Shown here in pieces: positions 37,744 to 47,201 of a stretch of 64,000 nt of DNA (its first letter is position 1; each line of letters starts with the position of its first letter). The notes under the pieces were generated by a model. It ran no database searches. It was given only the letters and a program-made list of their open reading frames with translations, and was not told the DNA's origin. Source of the stretch: Pseudomonas fluorescens (GTDB lineage: Bacteria; Pseudomonadota; Gammaproteobacteria; Pseudomonadales; Pseudomonadaceae); NCBI RefSeq assembly GCF_002022275.1, contig NZ_MSDF01000016.1:436301-500300 (forward strand), written 5' to 3'. The position numbers and the translations under genes are program-made.

Positions 37744-39678
37744 GTGTCTGCCGTTCTCTCATTGTTACAAAGCCGGCTGTTGCGGCCGGTATTCGTTACC
37801 CTCGGTATCGCCCTTTTGGTGCAAGTGCTGGTAGCCGTCGCTCTGACGCGGAGCACTGTCACGGCATTGGAAGCTGATTTGGGCAATCGCCTGGGTATCG
37901 ACAGCCAGAAACTGTCTGGCGAGCTGGCGCAAGCCGGCAAGGAAGTCACCTCCAGCCTGGACAGCCTGTCGTCCAGCACTCGTCAGCGTCTCACCAGCGG
38001 TTTGTCCTCGCGCTTGCAGGACGAGCAGAAGCAACTGCGTGCGACCCTGGAAAAAGACCTGCAAGACTCCGCCAATGACATGGCGCAACTGCTGGCCTCG
38101 GTGGCGCCACGCGCCATGTGGGACAGCGACGTGCCGACATTGTCGGAGTTTGCCCGGCGTGCCCAGCGTAATCCCAATGTGCTGTTCGTGGTCTACGACG
38201 ACGCGGCGGGTGAACATTTGACCCGTTACCTGAACCGTGAAAACCCGATCAACCAGGCATTGCTGGCGAAAGGGGCGGGTGATCGTGCTTTGGACAAAGT
38301 GTTGAATGCGGCCAAGGACGACCCATCGGTGTACTACGTTGAAGCATCCATCAGCCCCAACGGGGTGGAAATCGGCAAGGTCCGCATGGGCGTTTCGACG
38401 GCCTCGGTTGAAACGGACCTCGCGGCGCTGGATAAGCGCTTTGCCGCGTTGATTGCCAGCAGTGATCAGTTGGTCGGCGACAGCCTGCAAGGCGCTGCGG
38501 CGGACAGTGCAGCCGCCATGGGCGCGCGTCTGCAATCGGCGCAAGCCACCGCCACCCAGATGACGGCGAACACCACCGGCGCCGTGCAGGAGGCCGCCGG
38601 CACCCTGCGCTGGCGCATCGGCATGGGGCTCGCCATTGTCGGGTTCGGCGTGTTGCTGCTGATCGCCATCGTACTGGGGCGCCGCGTGGTCAATCGTCTG
38701 AAGCTGTTGATTGCGGCCATGGATGACCTGGCGGCGGGCGAGGGCGACCTCACCAAGCGTGTGCAGATCAACAGCAAAGATGAGATTGGCGACATGGCGT
38801 CGGCGGTCAACCGCTTTGTGGATAAGTTGCAGCCTATCGTGCGCGAGGCGGGGGATGTGGCCCAGCGAACCGGCGTGGAAATCGGCGCGATGACCTTGCG
38901 CAATGCCGGGGCTGACGCGGCGGCGGGCTTGCAGCGTGACGAGGTGGCCGAGAGCTTGCGCGCGCTGTCGCAAATGGCTGATGAGGCCCAGGCCGAAAGC
39001 CATGCGATGCAGGCAGCACTGCAGCAGGTCGTGGATATTCGTCAGGCCACGGATGAGAACTCGCGGACTTCAGCCGAGGTCGGCAGCTTGATCGAAGCGT
39101 TGGCGGGGCAGGTGCAGTCCGGCTCCAAAGTGATTGAGCGACTGGCGCAGCAAAGTCAGCAAATCGAAGTGGTGCTGACGGTGATCCACGGGATTGCCGA
39201 GCAGACCAACCTGCTGGCGCTCAACGCTGCGATTGAAGCGGCGCGCGCGGGTGAGACGGGGCGTGGTTTTGCCGTGGTGGCGGACGAAGTGCGTGCGCTG
39301 GCGAGTAAAACCCAAAGCTCTACCGGGGATATTCAGGCGCACATCGTGGCGTTGCAGCAGGGTGCGCGCGAAGCGGTGGAGACCATCAGCAAGGCGGGTC
39401 GCCAGGCAAACGAAGGCTTACTGGTGTTGCGCGACAGCGTGCGCTTGCAGCAGACGGTGCAGGCGTCGGTGGAGCAGGTGCATGCGGCCATTGGCTTGGC
39501 AACGCGTGCGGCTGAGCATCAGGCGCAAGGCGCGCATGCAGTGCGTGGACGGGTCGAGGTGATTCATGCTCAGGCTGAGCGTGCGGCGCAGGCGGTAGTG
39601 GAAACGACTGCCAGTGGCAAGGTGCTGGATGGGTTGGCGGCGCAGTTGAAGGCGAGCCTCGGGCAGTTCAGGGCTTAG
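37744..39678 (+). CDS. Methyl-accepting chemotaxis protein
   Basis: A 644-residue chemoreceptor. Membrane helix 1 is near residues 14-34, an alpha-helical periplasmic sensor region spans about 35-290, helix 2 is about 292-312 ([20 protein letters not shown]), then HAMP and a long signalling coiled coil. The hairpin tip [19 protein letters not shown] starts near residue 486, so it will bind CheA/CheW. No CheR-binding pentapeptide is seen at the C-terminus. The ligand is unknown. I chose GTG 37744, which has GGAGGG 9 bases ahead; an upstream ATG at 37717 is the alternative. Confidence 0.93.
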   Translation: MSAVLSLLQSRLLRPVFVTLGIALLVQVLVAVALTRSTVTALEADLGNRLGIDSQKLSGELAQAGKEVTSSLDSLSSSTRQRLTSGLSSRLQDEQKQLRATLEKDLQDSANDMAQLLASVAPRAMWDSDVPTLSEFARRAQRNPNVLFVVYDDAAGEHLTRYLNRENPINQALLAKGAGDRALDKVLNAAKDDPSVYYVEASISPNGVEIGKVRMGVSTASVETDLAALDKRFAALIASSDQLVGDSLQGAAADSAAAMGARLQSAQATATQMTANTTGAVQEAAGTLRWRIGMGLAIVGFGVLLLIAIVLGRRVVNRLKLLIAAMDDLAAGEGDLTKRVQINSKDEIGDMASAVNRFVDKLQPIVREAGDVAQRTGVEIGAMTLRNAGADAAAGLQRDEVAESLRALSQMADEAQAESHAMQAALQQVVDIRQATDENSRTSAEVGSLIEALAGQVQSGSKVIERLAQQSQQIEVVLTVIHGIAEQTNLLALNAAIEAARAGETGRGFAVVADEVRALASKTQSSTGDIQAHIVALQQGAREAVETISKAGRQANEGLLVLRDSVRLQQTVQASVEQVHAAIGLATRAAEHQAQGAHAVRGRVEVIHAQAERAAQAVVETTASGKVLDGLAAQLKASLGQFRA

Positions 39679-39697
39679 TGTTGTTTGCACTGGCCCC

Positions 39698-39769
39698 ATC
39701 GCAGGCAAGCCAGCTCCCACCTTTGAATGGGTTCGCAATTCAAAATGTGGGAGCTGGCTTGCCTGCGAT
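39698..39769. repeat. REP doublet after the chemoreceptor gene
   Basis: Inverted arms in the outward arrangement with a 25-base spacer, in the convergent gap between the chemoreceptor and the iron permease gene. The spacer pairs with that of the 23419-23493 doublet in reverse orientation. Confidence 0.92.
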
Positions 39770-39776
39770 GGCTATT

Positions 39777-41342
39777 TCAGCGGCTCAGATACATCCGGGT
39801 CGTAAGTAAATAGACCGGTAATCCGGAAACCAGAATCAACAACGCCGCATAAGGCGCCGCCGCCGCGAACTCCACATTCGCGGTATGCGCCCACACGGCG
39901 GTCGCCAAGGTATTCAGCCCGGTCGGGCTCAGCAGCAACGTCGCCGTCAGCTCCTTCATCGCATCCAGAAACACCAGCGCAAACGCCGCACCCAATGCCG
40001 GGAAAATAATCGGCAGCGTCACCCGGCAAAACGCGCTGAACGACGATGCACCCAATGTGCGCGCCGCCTCTTCCAACTGCGGCGCAGCCTTGTTCAGCGC
40101 GGTACGAATCGGCGCCTGTGCCAGCGGCAGAAACAACAACGCATAAGCGATCAGCAACAACGCCGACGTCTGATACAGCGCCGGCACGTAATGCAGCGCG
40201 AAATACACCAGCGTCAGCGCAATCACCAGGCCAGGCAGGGCGTGCAGCAAATACGGCAGGCGCTCGGCCCAGATCGCCAGCTGGCCTTTATAGCGAACCA
40301 CCAACAGTCCAACCGGCACGGCCAGCACCAGGCAAAGCGCCGCGCCACCCAGAGACAGTGCCAGGGAGGACAGCAACGCTTCACCAATCTCGGCCACCGG
40401 AAACGCCGCCGACGAACCCACCGCCAGCCAGTAACCCAGCATCCCCAGTGGAATGCCGCTGCCAATAATCGCCAGCGCCAGGCAATAGACTTGCCCCAGC
40501 GGCGCCCACTTGCCCAGTCGAACCTGCTCGGCATGCCGCGCCGCGCCTTGGCCGATGCGCACATGCCGGCCCTTGCCTCGCACACGCAACTCCAGCCACA
40601 GCAGCGTCAAGCACATCACCAGCAATACCGCCGACAGCATTGCGGCGTTGGCATTGCTGAATTCCAGTTCGAACTGTTGATAGATCGCGGTGGTGAAGGT
40701 CTGCAGTCCAATGATCGACAGCGCGCCGAATTCCACCAGCATATGCAAAGCGATCAGCAGCGCGCCGGCCAGTAGCGAAGGCCATAGCAAGGGCAGGGTG
40801 ATGCGCCAAAACACGCCCCAGCGGTTCAGCCCGAGGGTGCGTGCCGACTCTTCAAGGGACGGATCAAGATTGCGCAAGGTCGCCGCCACCGGCAAAAACA
40901 CTAAGGGGTATTTGGACAGGCTCATCACCAGAATCGCCCCGCCCAGCCCTTCAAAATTGGCGCTCAGCGACACCCAGGTAAAGCTGCTGACAAACGCCGG
41001 CACTGCAAACGGCAGGCACAGGATCACGCCCCAGATGCGCCGACCCGGCAAGTTGCTGCGCTCCAGCAGCCACGCCAGGGACAAACCGATCACACCGCAC
41101 GCCACTGTCACCCCGACCATCAGCGCCAGGGTGTTGCGCAGCAATCCAAAAACGTAGGGGCGCCAGAGCAGATGCACGGCCTCTGACCAGCCCGCTTGCC
41201 AGGCTTTGGTGGCGACATACACCAGCGGCAGCAGGCTCAATCCCACCAGAAACAGCACGGGCAGCAACAGCCAGATCGATGGGCGCTTGCGGCGCGGGCT
41301 GAAGCCCCCGCGCAGGGCGGGGGCAGGTAGCGATGGGTTCAT
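39777..41342 (-). CDS. Fe(III) ABC transporter permease (FbpB type)
   Basis: A 521-residue inner-membrane permease with about 12 membrane segments in two halves, each bearing an EAA-like loop (EESARTLGLNRWGVFWRITLP and EEAARTLGASSFSAFCRVTLP). This double-length form is typical of the FbpB/SfuB ferric-iron family. It overlaps the stop of the periplasmic binding-protein gene as ATGA, so the two are translationally coupled. No ATP-binding subunit gene is found here; it must be supplied from elsewhere or shared. Substrate is inferred from its partner. Confidence 0.92.
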   Translation of the reverse strand: MNPSLPAPALRGGFSPRRKRPSIWLLLPVLFLVGLSLLPLVYVATKAWQAGWSEAVHLLWRPYVFGLLRNTLALMVGVTVACGVIGLSLAWLLERSNLPGRRIWGVILCLPFAVPAFVSSFTWVSLSANFEGLGGAILVMSLSKYPLVFLPVAATLRNLDPSLEESARTLGLNRWGVFWRITLPLLWPSLLAGALLIALHMLVEFGALSIIGLQTFTTAIYQQFELEFSNANAAMLSAVLLVMCLTLLWLELRVRGKGRHVRIGQGAARHAEQVRLGKWAPLGQVYCLALAIIGSGIPLGMLGYWLAVGSSAAFPVAEIGEALLSSLALSLGGAALCLVLAVPVGLLVVRYKGQLAIWAERLPYLLHALPGLVIALTLVYFALHYVPALYQTSALLLIAYALLFLPLAQAPIRTALNKAAPQLEEAARTLGASSFSAFCRVTLPIIFPALGAAFALVFLDAMKELTATLLLSPTGLNTLATAVWAHTANVEFAAAAPYAALLILVSGLPVYLLTTRMYLSR

Positions 41343-42367
41343 CAGTTCAAGCCAACGTCACGTTCCAGGTCCAGCGCTTCTTCGGCATTGCCCAAGTCCG
41401 CAGGGGTGACCTTTGGCGGTTGCAGCTCGCTGAAAGGCTTGAGGCCGCGGCTGGATTCCATGCCCTTGCGCAGCGGGTATTCAGCCGAGGTGTTGGTGAT
41501 GACGCGCTGGCCTTCTTCACTGGCCATGAATGCCAGCAGTTGCTGGGCCTCTTTAGGGTGTTTGCTGGATTTCAGCGCGGCAGCCGAGGACACGGTAATC
41601 AGGCCGCCGACGTCGCCGTCGGTGAAGTAATGCAGCTGGGAATCGAGGTTGGTTTTTTCTTTTTTGAGGGCGAACCAGTAGTAATTGTTCACCAGTACGG
41701 TGGCTACTTCGCCGTTCTCTACGGCTTTTAGGGCGACCATGTTGTTGCTGTAGACCTTGCCGAACGCGCGCAGGCCGGTCAGCCATTCTTCGGCGGCTTC
41801 GCGACCGTGCAGCTTGATGATCGCCACGGCTTGTTCCTGGAACGCGCCGCTGGTGGGCACGAAGCCAACTTTGCCCTGCCACTCGGGGCCGGCGAAATCC
41901 AGTACGGATTTGGGCAGGTCTTTTTCTGCGATCAGTTTCGGGTTAAATGCCACGACGCGGGTGCGTGCAGTCACGCCCATCCAGTCGCCGTTGGCGCCGA
42001 CATAATCCTTGGGCAATACGTCGAGGGTGCTGGCGTCGATTTTGGCCAGCAGGCCTTGCTCGCCAAGTTTGTTCAGCGGCGGCGATTCTTCGGTGTAGAT
42101 CACGTCGGCAGGCGAGCGGGCGCCTTCTTCGACGATCTGGCTGGCCAGTTGGTTGCTGCTGCCTTTGCGCACGTTGACGTGAATGCCGGTTTTGGCTTCG
42201 AAGGCCTTGGCGAGTTCATCGCCAACTTCTTTGTGTTGGCCGTTGTACAGGGTCAAAGAAACCTTGTCGGCGGAGTAGGCGGCGGGCGTGAGCAGGGTCA
42301 GGCCGAGCAGGGTGAGGGTCAGGCCACGCAGAAGGGACGTCTTGAGACGGGTATCGCGGATGGTCAT
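41342..42367 (-). CDS. Fe(III) ABC transporter periplasmic binding protein (FbpA type)
   Basis: A 341-residue exported solute-binding protein. A signal peptide ends near LLTPAAYSADK; the mature protein starts KVSLTLYNGQHKEVGDELAKAFEAKTGI. The iron-coordinating tyrosine pair of FbpA-type proteins is visible as VNNYYWFAL. The start ATG 42367 has GAGGAAA upstream; the frame runs 33 codons further but those are not signal-peptide-like. It is first in an operon with the permease. A Fur box would be expected upstream, but I do not see a convincing one. Confidence 0.92.
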   Translation of the reverse strand: MTIRDTRLKTSLLRGLTLTLLGLTLLTPAAYSADKVSLTLYNGQHKEVGDELAKAFEAKTGIHVNVRKGSSNQLASQIVEEGARSPADVIYTEESPPLNKLGEQGLLAKIDASTLDVLPKDYVGANGDWMGVTARTRVVAFNPKLIAEKDLPKSVLDFAGPEWQGKVGFVPTSGAFQEQAVAIIKLHGREAAEEWLTGLRAFGKVYSNNMVALKAVENGEVATVLVNNYYWFALKKEKTNLDSQLHYFTDGDVGGLITVSSAAALKSSKHPKEAQQLLAFMASEEGQRVITNTSAEYPLRKGMESSRGLKPFSELQPPKVTPADLGNAEEALDLERDVGLN

Positions 42368-42478
42368 CCGAAGGTTTCCTCGCTTGTATGCAACAAATCG
42401 TTGCAAGGATAAACGATAAAACTTCTCAAGTGCGAACGAGGGGCAAATCGGCGGGAGGGTTTTCAAACCCCGGAAACG

Positions 42479-42501
42479 AAAAAACCCGCTTTCGCGGGTT
42501 T
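42479..42501 (-). terminator. Terminator of tRNA-Leu copy 1
   Basis: On the minus strand AAACCCGCGAAAGCGGGTTTTTT, an intrinsic terminator 10 bases downstream of the tRNA 3' end. The same terminator follows copy 2. Confidence 0.92.
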
Positions 42502-42511
42502 AATCTGAATT

Positions 42512-42598
42512 TGGTGCCCAGGAGAAGACTCGAACTTCCACGACCTTGCGATCACCAGCACCTGAAGCTGGCGTGTCTACCAATTTCACCACCTGGGC
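42512..42598 (-). tRNA. tRNA-Leu (anticodon CAG), copy 1
   Basis: An 87-base tRNA with encoded CCA. The acceptor arms GCCCAGG and CCTGGGC pair, and the anticodon stem CCAGC-TTCAGGT-GCTGG gives anticodon CAG, reading CUG. The long variable arm (TGATCGCAAGGTCG region) is typical of leucine tRNAs. The TTCGAGT T-loop and GGTAGACACG D-arm are present. It is identical over its full length to copy 2. Confidence 0.97.
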
Positions 42599-42632
42599 AT
42601 TATCAGCAACGCTTGCGCTGTTGATGGAGCGA

Positions 42633-42661
42633 ACTATACGGAGGGCTTTTTGATCTGTAAA
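42633..42661 (-). promoter_or_regulatory. Sigma-70 promoter of tRNA-Leu copy 1
   Basis: TTTACA (minus strand, 42656-42661), 17 bases, TATAGT (42633-42638). The -10 box ends 34 bases ahead of the tRNA 5' end. Identical boxes and spacing precede copy 2. Confidence 0.85.
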
Positions 42662-42717
42662 CCCCTGATTCAAAAATATAAATCAAGAATCCCTTTAAAA
42701 ATCAAAGGCCTGAAACG

Positions 42718-42740
42718 AAAAAACCCGCTTTCGCGGGTTT
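42718..42740 (-). terminator. Terminator of tRNA-Leu copy 2
   Basis: The same stem AAACCCGC/GCGGGTTT with T-tract as for copy 1, 10 bases downstream of the tRNA 3' end. Confidence 0.92.
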
Positions 42741-42750
42741 GATCTGAATT

Positions 42751-42837
42751 TGGTGCCCAGGAGAAGACTCGAACTTCCACGACCTTGCGATCACCAGCAC
42801 CTGAAGCTGGCGTGTCTACCAATTTCACCACCTGGGC
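42751..42837 (-). tRNA. tRNA-Leu (anticodon CAG), copy 2
   Basis: An 87-base tRNA identical to copy 1, with anticodon CAG, a long variable arm and encoded CCA. It lies 239 bases upstream in the direction of transcription, with its own promoter and terminator, so the pair is a tandem duplication of a whole transcription unit. Confidence 0.97.
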
Positions 42838-42871
42838 AACATCAACAACGTTGCCGTCGTCGATGGCGCGC

Positions 42872-42900
42872 ACTATACGGAGGGGGATTTGAGCTGTAAA
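42872..42900 (-). promoter_or_regulatory. Sigma-70 promoter of tRNA-Leu copy 2
   Basis: TTTACA (42895-42900, minus strand), a 17-base spacer, and TATAGT (42872-42877). The flanking TCCGTATAGTGCG resembles the discriminator region of stable-RNA promoters. Confidence 0.85.
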
Positions 42901-43061
42901 GCCCTGCCATGAAAAAAGCCTGGAAAATTTCGCCAATGGTCGTGCAAGGTGCTCGCTGGGGGCTGCAAAGGGCTTTTAAACACTTGTTGATGCCTGAAAT
43001 TTCCCGTTTCAATACGCGTATGCCAAACTAACCCGCATATAGACAAGGTGAAAACTCTCTA

Positions 43062-45698
43062 ATGGCCGATTGGCAGTCCCTCGATCCCGAGGCCGCTCGT
43101 GAAGCGGAAAAATATGAAAACCCTATTCCTAGCCGCGAACTGATCCTGGCGCACCTCGCCGATCGGGGTTCGCCTGCTAGCCGTGAGCAGCTGGTTGAAG
43201 AGTTCGGTCTGACCACCGAAGACCAGCTCGAAGCCCTGCGCCGCCGTTTGCGTGCCATGGAGCGCGACGCTCAACTGATCTACACCCGCCGTGGCACTTA
43301 CGCGCCTGTGGATAAGCTCGACCTGATCCTGGGCCGCATCGCCGGTCACCGTGACGGCTTCGGCTTCCTGATCCCGGACGACGGCAGCGACGATCTGTTC
43401 ATGAGCCCGGCGCAAATGCGCCTGGTGTTCGATGGCGACCGTGCCCTGGCACGCGTTTCCGGCCTGGACCGTCGTGGTCGCCGTGAAGGCGTGATCGTCG
43501 AAGTGGTGTCGCGTGCTCACGAATCGATCGTTGGCCGTTACTTCGAAGAAGGCGGCATCGGTTTTGTGGTGCCGGATAACCCGAAGGTCCAGCAGGAAGT
43601 GCTGATTACCCCGGGCCGCAATGGCGCCGCCAAGGTCGGCCAGTTTGTCGAGGTGAAAATCACCCACTGGCCGACTGCGCGCTTCCAGCCTCAGGGCGAT
43701 ATCGTTGAAGTGGTCGGCAACTACATGGCGCCGGGCATGGAAATCGATGTTGCGCTGCGCACCTACGATATTCCTCACGTGTGGCCTGATGCGGTGCTCA
43801 AAGAAGCCGCCAAGCTCAAGCCGCAAGTGGAAGAGAAAGACAAAGAAAAACGCATCGACCTGCGTCATCTGCCGTTCGTCACCATCGACGGCGAAGACGC
43901 TCGCGACTTCGACGATGCGGTCTACTGCGAAGCCAAGCCTGGCAAGCTGCGCCTGTTCTCCGGCGGCTGGAAGTTGTTCGTCGCGATTGCCGACGTGTCC
44001 AGCTACGTGAAGATTGGTTCGGCGCTGGATAACGAAGCTCAGGTGCGCGGCAACTCCGTGTACTTCCCGGAGCGCGTGATCCCGATGCTGCCTGAGCAGC
44101 TGTCCAACGGTCTGTGCTCCCTGAACCCGAAAGTCGACCGTTTGGCCATGGTGTGCGAGATGACCATCTCGAAAACCGGTGAAATGACCGACTACCAGTT
44201 CTACGAAGCGGTGATCCACTCCCAGGCGCGCCTGACCTACAACAAGGTCAGCACCATTCTGGAAACGCCAAAAACCAGCGAAGCCAAGGCCCTGCGTACT
44301 GAATACGCGGGCGTGGTTCCACACCTCAAGCAGCTGTATTCGCTGTACAAGGTGTTGCTGGGCGCTCGTCACGTGCGTGGCGCGATCGATTTTGAAACCC
44401 AGGAAACCCGAATTGTCTTCGGTTCCGAGCGCAAGATCGCCGCGATCACCCCGACTACACGTAACGATGCTCACAAGCTGATCGAGGAATGCATGCTGGC
44501 GGCCAACGTGGCCACCGCTGAGTTCCTGAAGAAGCACGAGATTCCGGCGTTGTACCGGGTGCATGACGGCCCGCCGCCGGAGCGTCTGGAAAAACTGCGC
44601 GCGTTCCTCGGTGAACTCGGCCTGTCCCTGCACAAAGGCAAGGACGGCCCGTCGCCGAAGGATTACCAGGCACTGCTCGCGAGCATCAAGGACCGTCCGG
44701 ATTACCACGTGATCCAGACCGTGATGCTGCGCTCCCTGAGCCAGGCGGTGTACAGCGCAGATAACCAGGGCCACTTCGGCTTGAATTATGAAGCGTATAC
44801 ACACTTCACCTCGCCGATTCGCCGTTACCCGGACCTGCTCACGCACCGCGCGATCCGCAGCGTAATTCACTCGAAGCAGAACACCCCGCACGTTCAGCGC
44901 GCCGGTGCCATGACCATTCCGAAGGCGCGGATCTATCCGTACGACGAAGCGGCCCTGGAACAGCTGGGCGAGCAGTGCTCCATGAGCGAGCGTCGTGCCG
45001 ACGAAGCGACCCGCGACGTGGTGAACTGGCTCAAGTGCGAGTTCATGAAAGATCGCGTTGGCGAGACGTTCCCGGGCGTGATCACGGCCGTGACCGGCTT
45101 TGGTCTGTTTGTGGAGCTGACCGATATTTACGTCGAAGGCCTGGTACACGTCACCGCCTTGCCGGGTGACTACTACCACTTTGACCCTGTGCATCACCGC
45201 TTGGCGGGCGAGCGCACCGGTCGCAGCTTCCGTTTGGGCGACACCGTGGAAGTGCAGGTCATGCGCGTCGATCTCGACGAGCGCAAGATCGACTTCGGTA
45301 TGCCTGACAAACCTGCCGAAGCACCGGGCAGCCGTAAAAAACGCGGCAGCGAGACTGCTGCGCCAGCCAGCAAAGGCAAAGGGGCTCCCGCGAAAGCGGC
45401 GGTCGCCGAGCCTGCGCCAGCCAAGGCGGGCCGTCGCTCGTCGACCAAGGAAAAGGCCCCCGAAGCCTACCGCCCTAGCGACGCTGCGGCGAAAAACGCC
45501 GAGCTGCGCAAGAGCCGCGAGTTGAAGCAGCAGTTGCTTAACGAAGCCAAAAGCGGTGGTAAAGCGGCGTCTGGGGGAAAGTCTCGCGGGGCGGAAAATC
45601 CGTCGAGCAAGCCAAGTAAACACCGTAAAGGCCCGCCAAAAGCGGGTTCGGCCCCCGCGAAAAGCGGCGGGTCGCGCAAACCTAAGGCCAAGTCATGA
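43062..45698 (+). CDS. rnr: Ribonuclease R
   Basis: An 878-residue RNB-family 3'-to-5' exoribonuclease for structured RNA. Order: N-terminal winged helix (REQLVEEFGLTTEDQLEALRRRL), cold-shock domains, catalytic RNB domain with acidic residues in FVTIDGEDARDFDDAVYCE, an S1 domain (GETFPGVITAVTGFGLFVEL), then a basic, low-complexity tail (about 750-878) rich in Lys, Ala, Ser and Gly. The tail is longer than in many homologues. The stop overlaps the rlmB start as ATGA, as RNase R and RlmB are coupled in enterobacteria too. Confidence 0.97.
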   Translation: MADWQSLDPEAAREAEKYENPIPSRELILAHLADRGSPASREQLVEEFGLTTEDQLEALRRRLRAMERDAQLIYTRRGTYAPVDKLDLILGRIAGHRDGFGFLIPDDGSDDLFMSPAQMRLVFDGDRALARVSGLDRRGRREGVIVEVVSRAHESIVGRYFEEGGIGFVVPDNPKVQQEVLITPGRNGAAKVGQFVEVKITHWPTARFQPQGDIVEVVGNYMAPGMEIDVALRTYDIPHVWPDAVLKEAAKLKPQVEEKDKEKRIDLRHLPFVTIDGEDARDFDDAVYCEAKPGKLRLFSGGWKLFVAIADVSSYVKIGSALDNEAQVRGNSVYFPERVIPMLPEQLSNGLCSLNPKVDRLAMVCEMTISKTGEMTDYQFYEAVIHSQARLTYNKVSTILETPKTSEAKALRTEYAGVVPHLKQLYSLYKVLLGARHVRGAIDFETQETRIVFGSERKIAAITPTTRNDAHKLIEECMLAANVATAEFLKKHEIPALYRVHDGPPPERLEKLRAFLGELGLSLHKGKDGPSPKDYQALLASIKDRPDYHVIQTVMLRSLSQAVYSADNQGHFGLNYEAYTHFTSPIRRYPDLLTHRAIRSVIHSKQNTPHVQRAGAMTIPKARIYPYDEAALEQLGEQCSMSERRADEATRDVVNWLKCEFMKDRVGETFPGVITAVTGFGLFVELTDIYVEGLVHVTALPGDYYHFDPVHHRLAGERTGRSFRLGDTVEVQVMRVDLDERKIDFGMPDKPAEAPGSRKKRGSETAAPASKGKGAPAKAAVAEPAPAKAGRRSSTKEKAPEAYRPSDAAAKNAELRKSRELKQQLLNEAKSGGKAASGGKSRGAENPSSKPSKHRKGPPKAGSAPAKSGGSRKPKAKS

Positions 45699-46450
45699 GT
45701 CTGGAAAAAATCTACGGCGTACACGCCGTAGAAGCCCTGCTGCGTCACCATCCCAAACGCGTCAAGCAAGTGTGGCTGGCGGAAGGTCGCAGTGAGCCGC
45801 GCGTACAAGCGCTGGTCGAGCTGGCTACCCAAAACAAGGTTGCCATCGGCCAGGCCGAGCGTCGTGAAATGGACGTGTGGGTAGAGGGCGTTCACCAGGG
45901 CGTGGTCGCCGACGTCAGCCCGAGCCAGGTCTGGGGCGAAGCGATGCTCGATGAGCTGCTCGACCGTACCGAAGGTGCTCCGCTGTTGCTGGTGCTGGAC
46001 GGTGTGACCGACCCGCACAACCTCGGCGCCTGCCTGCGTTCGGCAGATGCTGCCGGTGCGCTGGCGGTGATCGTGCCTAAAGACAAGTCGGCCACCCTGA
46101 CGCCAGTCGTGCGTAAAGTGGCGTGCGGTGCGGCGGAAGTGATTCCGCTGGTCGCCGTGACTAACCTGGCGCGTACCCTGGAGAAACTCCAGCAGCGTGG
46201 CCTGTGGGTTGTGGGCACGGCAGGCGAGGCTGAAGTCAGTATTTATGACCAGGACCTCACCGGCCCGACCATCCTGATCATGGGCGCCGAAGGCAAAGGC
46301 ATGCGTCGCCTGACCCGTGAGCACTGCGACTATTTGGTGAAACTGCCGATGGCCGGTAGCGTCAGCAGCCTGAACGTGTCGGTTGCGACGGGCGTGTGCC
46401 TGTTTGAAGCCCAGCGCCAGCGTGGCGTGAAGGCCAAGACGAAGAAGTAA
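45695..46450 (+). CDS. rlmB: 23S rRNA (guanosine-2'-O-)-methyltransferase RlmB
   Basis: A 251-residue SpoU-family methyltransferase that modifies G2251 of 23S rRNA. The N-terminal substrate-binding domain (EKIYGVHAVEALLRHHPKRVKQV) precedes the knotted SAM domain with VLDGVTDPHNLGACLRSADAAG, LIMGAEGKGMRRL and KLPMAGSVSSLNVSVATGV. It overlaps rnr by 4 bases, and a REP doublet follows. Confidence 0.97.
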   Translation: MSLEKIYGVHAVEALLRHHPKRVKQVWLAEGRSEPRVQALVELATQNKVAIGQAERREMDVWVEGVHQGVVADVSPSQVWGEAMLDELLDRTEGAPLLLVLDGVTDPHNLGACLRSADAAGALAVIVPKDKSATLTPVVRKVACGAAEVIPLVAVTNLARTLEKLQQRGLWVVGTAGEAEVSIYDQDLTGPTILIMGAEGKGMRRLTREHCDYLVKLPMAGSVSSLNVSVATGVCLFEAQRQRGVKAKTKK

Positions 46451-46472
46451 CCAAGCCTCACGCAGTTCCAAA

Positions 46473-46559
46473 TGTGGGAGCTGGCTTGCCTGCGATAGCA
46501 TCACCTCAGTATCACTGATACACCGAGGTGACTGCATCGCAGGCAAGCCAGCTCCCACA
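46473..46559. repeat. REP doublet after rlmB
   Basis: Inverted arms (TGTGGGAGCTGGCTTGCC ... GGCAAGCCAGCTCCCACA) enclose about 39 bases containing the inner pair TCACCTCAGT/ACCGAGGTGA. It is located between rlmB and the rpsF promoter. Confidence 0.92.
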
Positions 46560-46605
46560 GTTGTTTGGGGTGTTTGGAAGATTGTTCAAATAATCACCAA
46601 TCACC

Positions 46606-46634
46606 TTGCGCCGTTTCTCCCCCTTCTCTACAAT
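46606..46634 (+). promoter_or_regulatory. Sigma-70 promoter of the rpsF operon
   Basis: TTGCGC at 46606-46611, a 17-base spacer, then TACAAT at 46629-46634. It precedes a 112-base structured leader before rpsF. Confidence 0.7.
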
Positions 46635-46641
46635 TGCGCCC

Positions 46642-46683
46642 CTTGCCTTCCTGGCAGGCACCGATGTGCCTCCCTGCGGCAAG
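46642..46683 (+). promoter_or_regulatory. Structured rpsF leader, possible S6:S18 autoregulatory site
   Basis: CTTGCC pairs with GGCAAG at the ends, enclosing CTGGCAG/CTGCG and an inner GGCAC-CGAT-GTGCC hairpin. S6:S18 complexes are known to bind a motif with an exposed CCG in their own leader; the CACCGATG loop is suggestive. The call is by position and shape only. Confidence 0.45.
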
Positions 46684-46753
46684 ATCCATAAGTGTCATTC
46701 ACTCCTTGTCTGACCGTTTTTGAGCGGCAGGCTACAACCCGTAAGGAGCATTC

Positions 46754-47173
46754 ATGCGTCATTACGAAATCATCTTTTTGGTCCACCCGGATCAAAGCGA
46801 GCAAGTCGGCGGCATGGTAGAGCGTTACACCAAGCTGATCGAAGAAGACGGCGGCAAAATCCACCGTCTGGAAGATTGGGGCCGTCGTCAACTGGCCTAC
46901 GCAATCAACAATGTTCACAAGGCTCACTACGTGATGCTGAACGTTGAATGCACTGGCAAGGCCCTGGCCGAGCTGGAAGACAACTTCCGCTACAACGATG
47001 CAGTGATCCGTAACCTGGTCATCCGTCGCGAAGAAGCCGTTACCGGCCAATCCGAGATGCTCAAGGCTGAAGAAAACCGCAGTGAGCGCCGTGAGCGTCG
47101 CGACCGTCCTGAGCACGATGACGCTGATAGCGTTAGCGATGACAGCGACAACAGCGATAACGCTGACGAGTAA
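46754..47173 (+). CDS. rpsF: 30S ribosomal protein S6
   Basis: A 139-residue S6, binding 16S rRNA next to S18. The family start [17 protein letters not shown] and the [21 protein letters not shown] segment are present. A long acidic/basic tail (residues about 105-139) rich in Asp, Glu, Arg and Ser follows, as in other species where RimK adds glutamates to the C-terminus. AAGGAG precedes the ATG. rpsR follows after 28 bases; there is no priB between them as in E. coli. Confidence 0.98.
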   Translation: MRHYEIIFLVHPDQSEQVGGMVERYTKLIEEDGGKIHRLEDWGRRQLAYAINNVHKAHYVMLNVECTGKALAELEDNFRYNDAVIRNLVIRREEAVTGQSEMLKAEENRSERRERRDRPEHDDADSVSDDSDNSDNADE

Positions 47174-47201
47174 TCCACGGACCTTTTAAGGAGCCTATCA
47201 A

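Noticed and set aside
39777..42367. Fur box upstream of the iron-uptake pair
   Set aside because: I scanned 42368-42480 for the GATAATGATAATCATTATC-like pattern and found no convincing match, so no operator is reported.
47174..47201. priB between rpsF and rpsR
   Set aside because: The gap is 28 bases, so PriB is absent here, unlike in E. coli.
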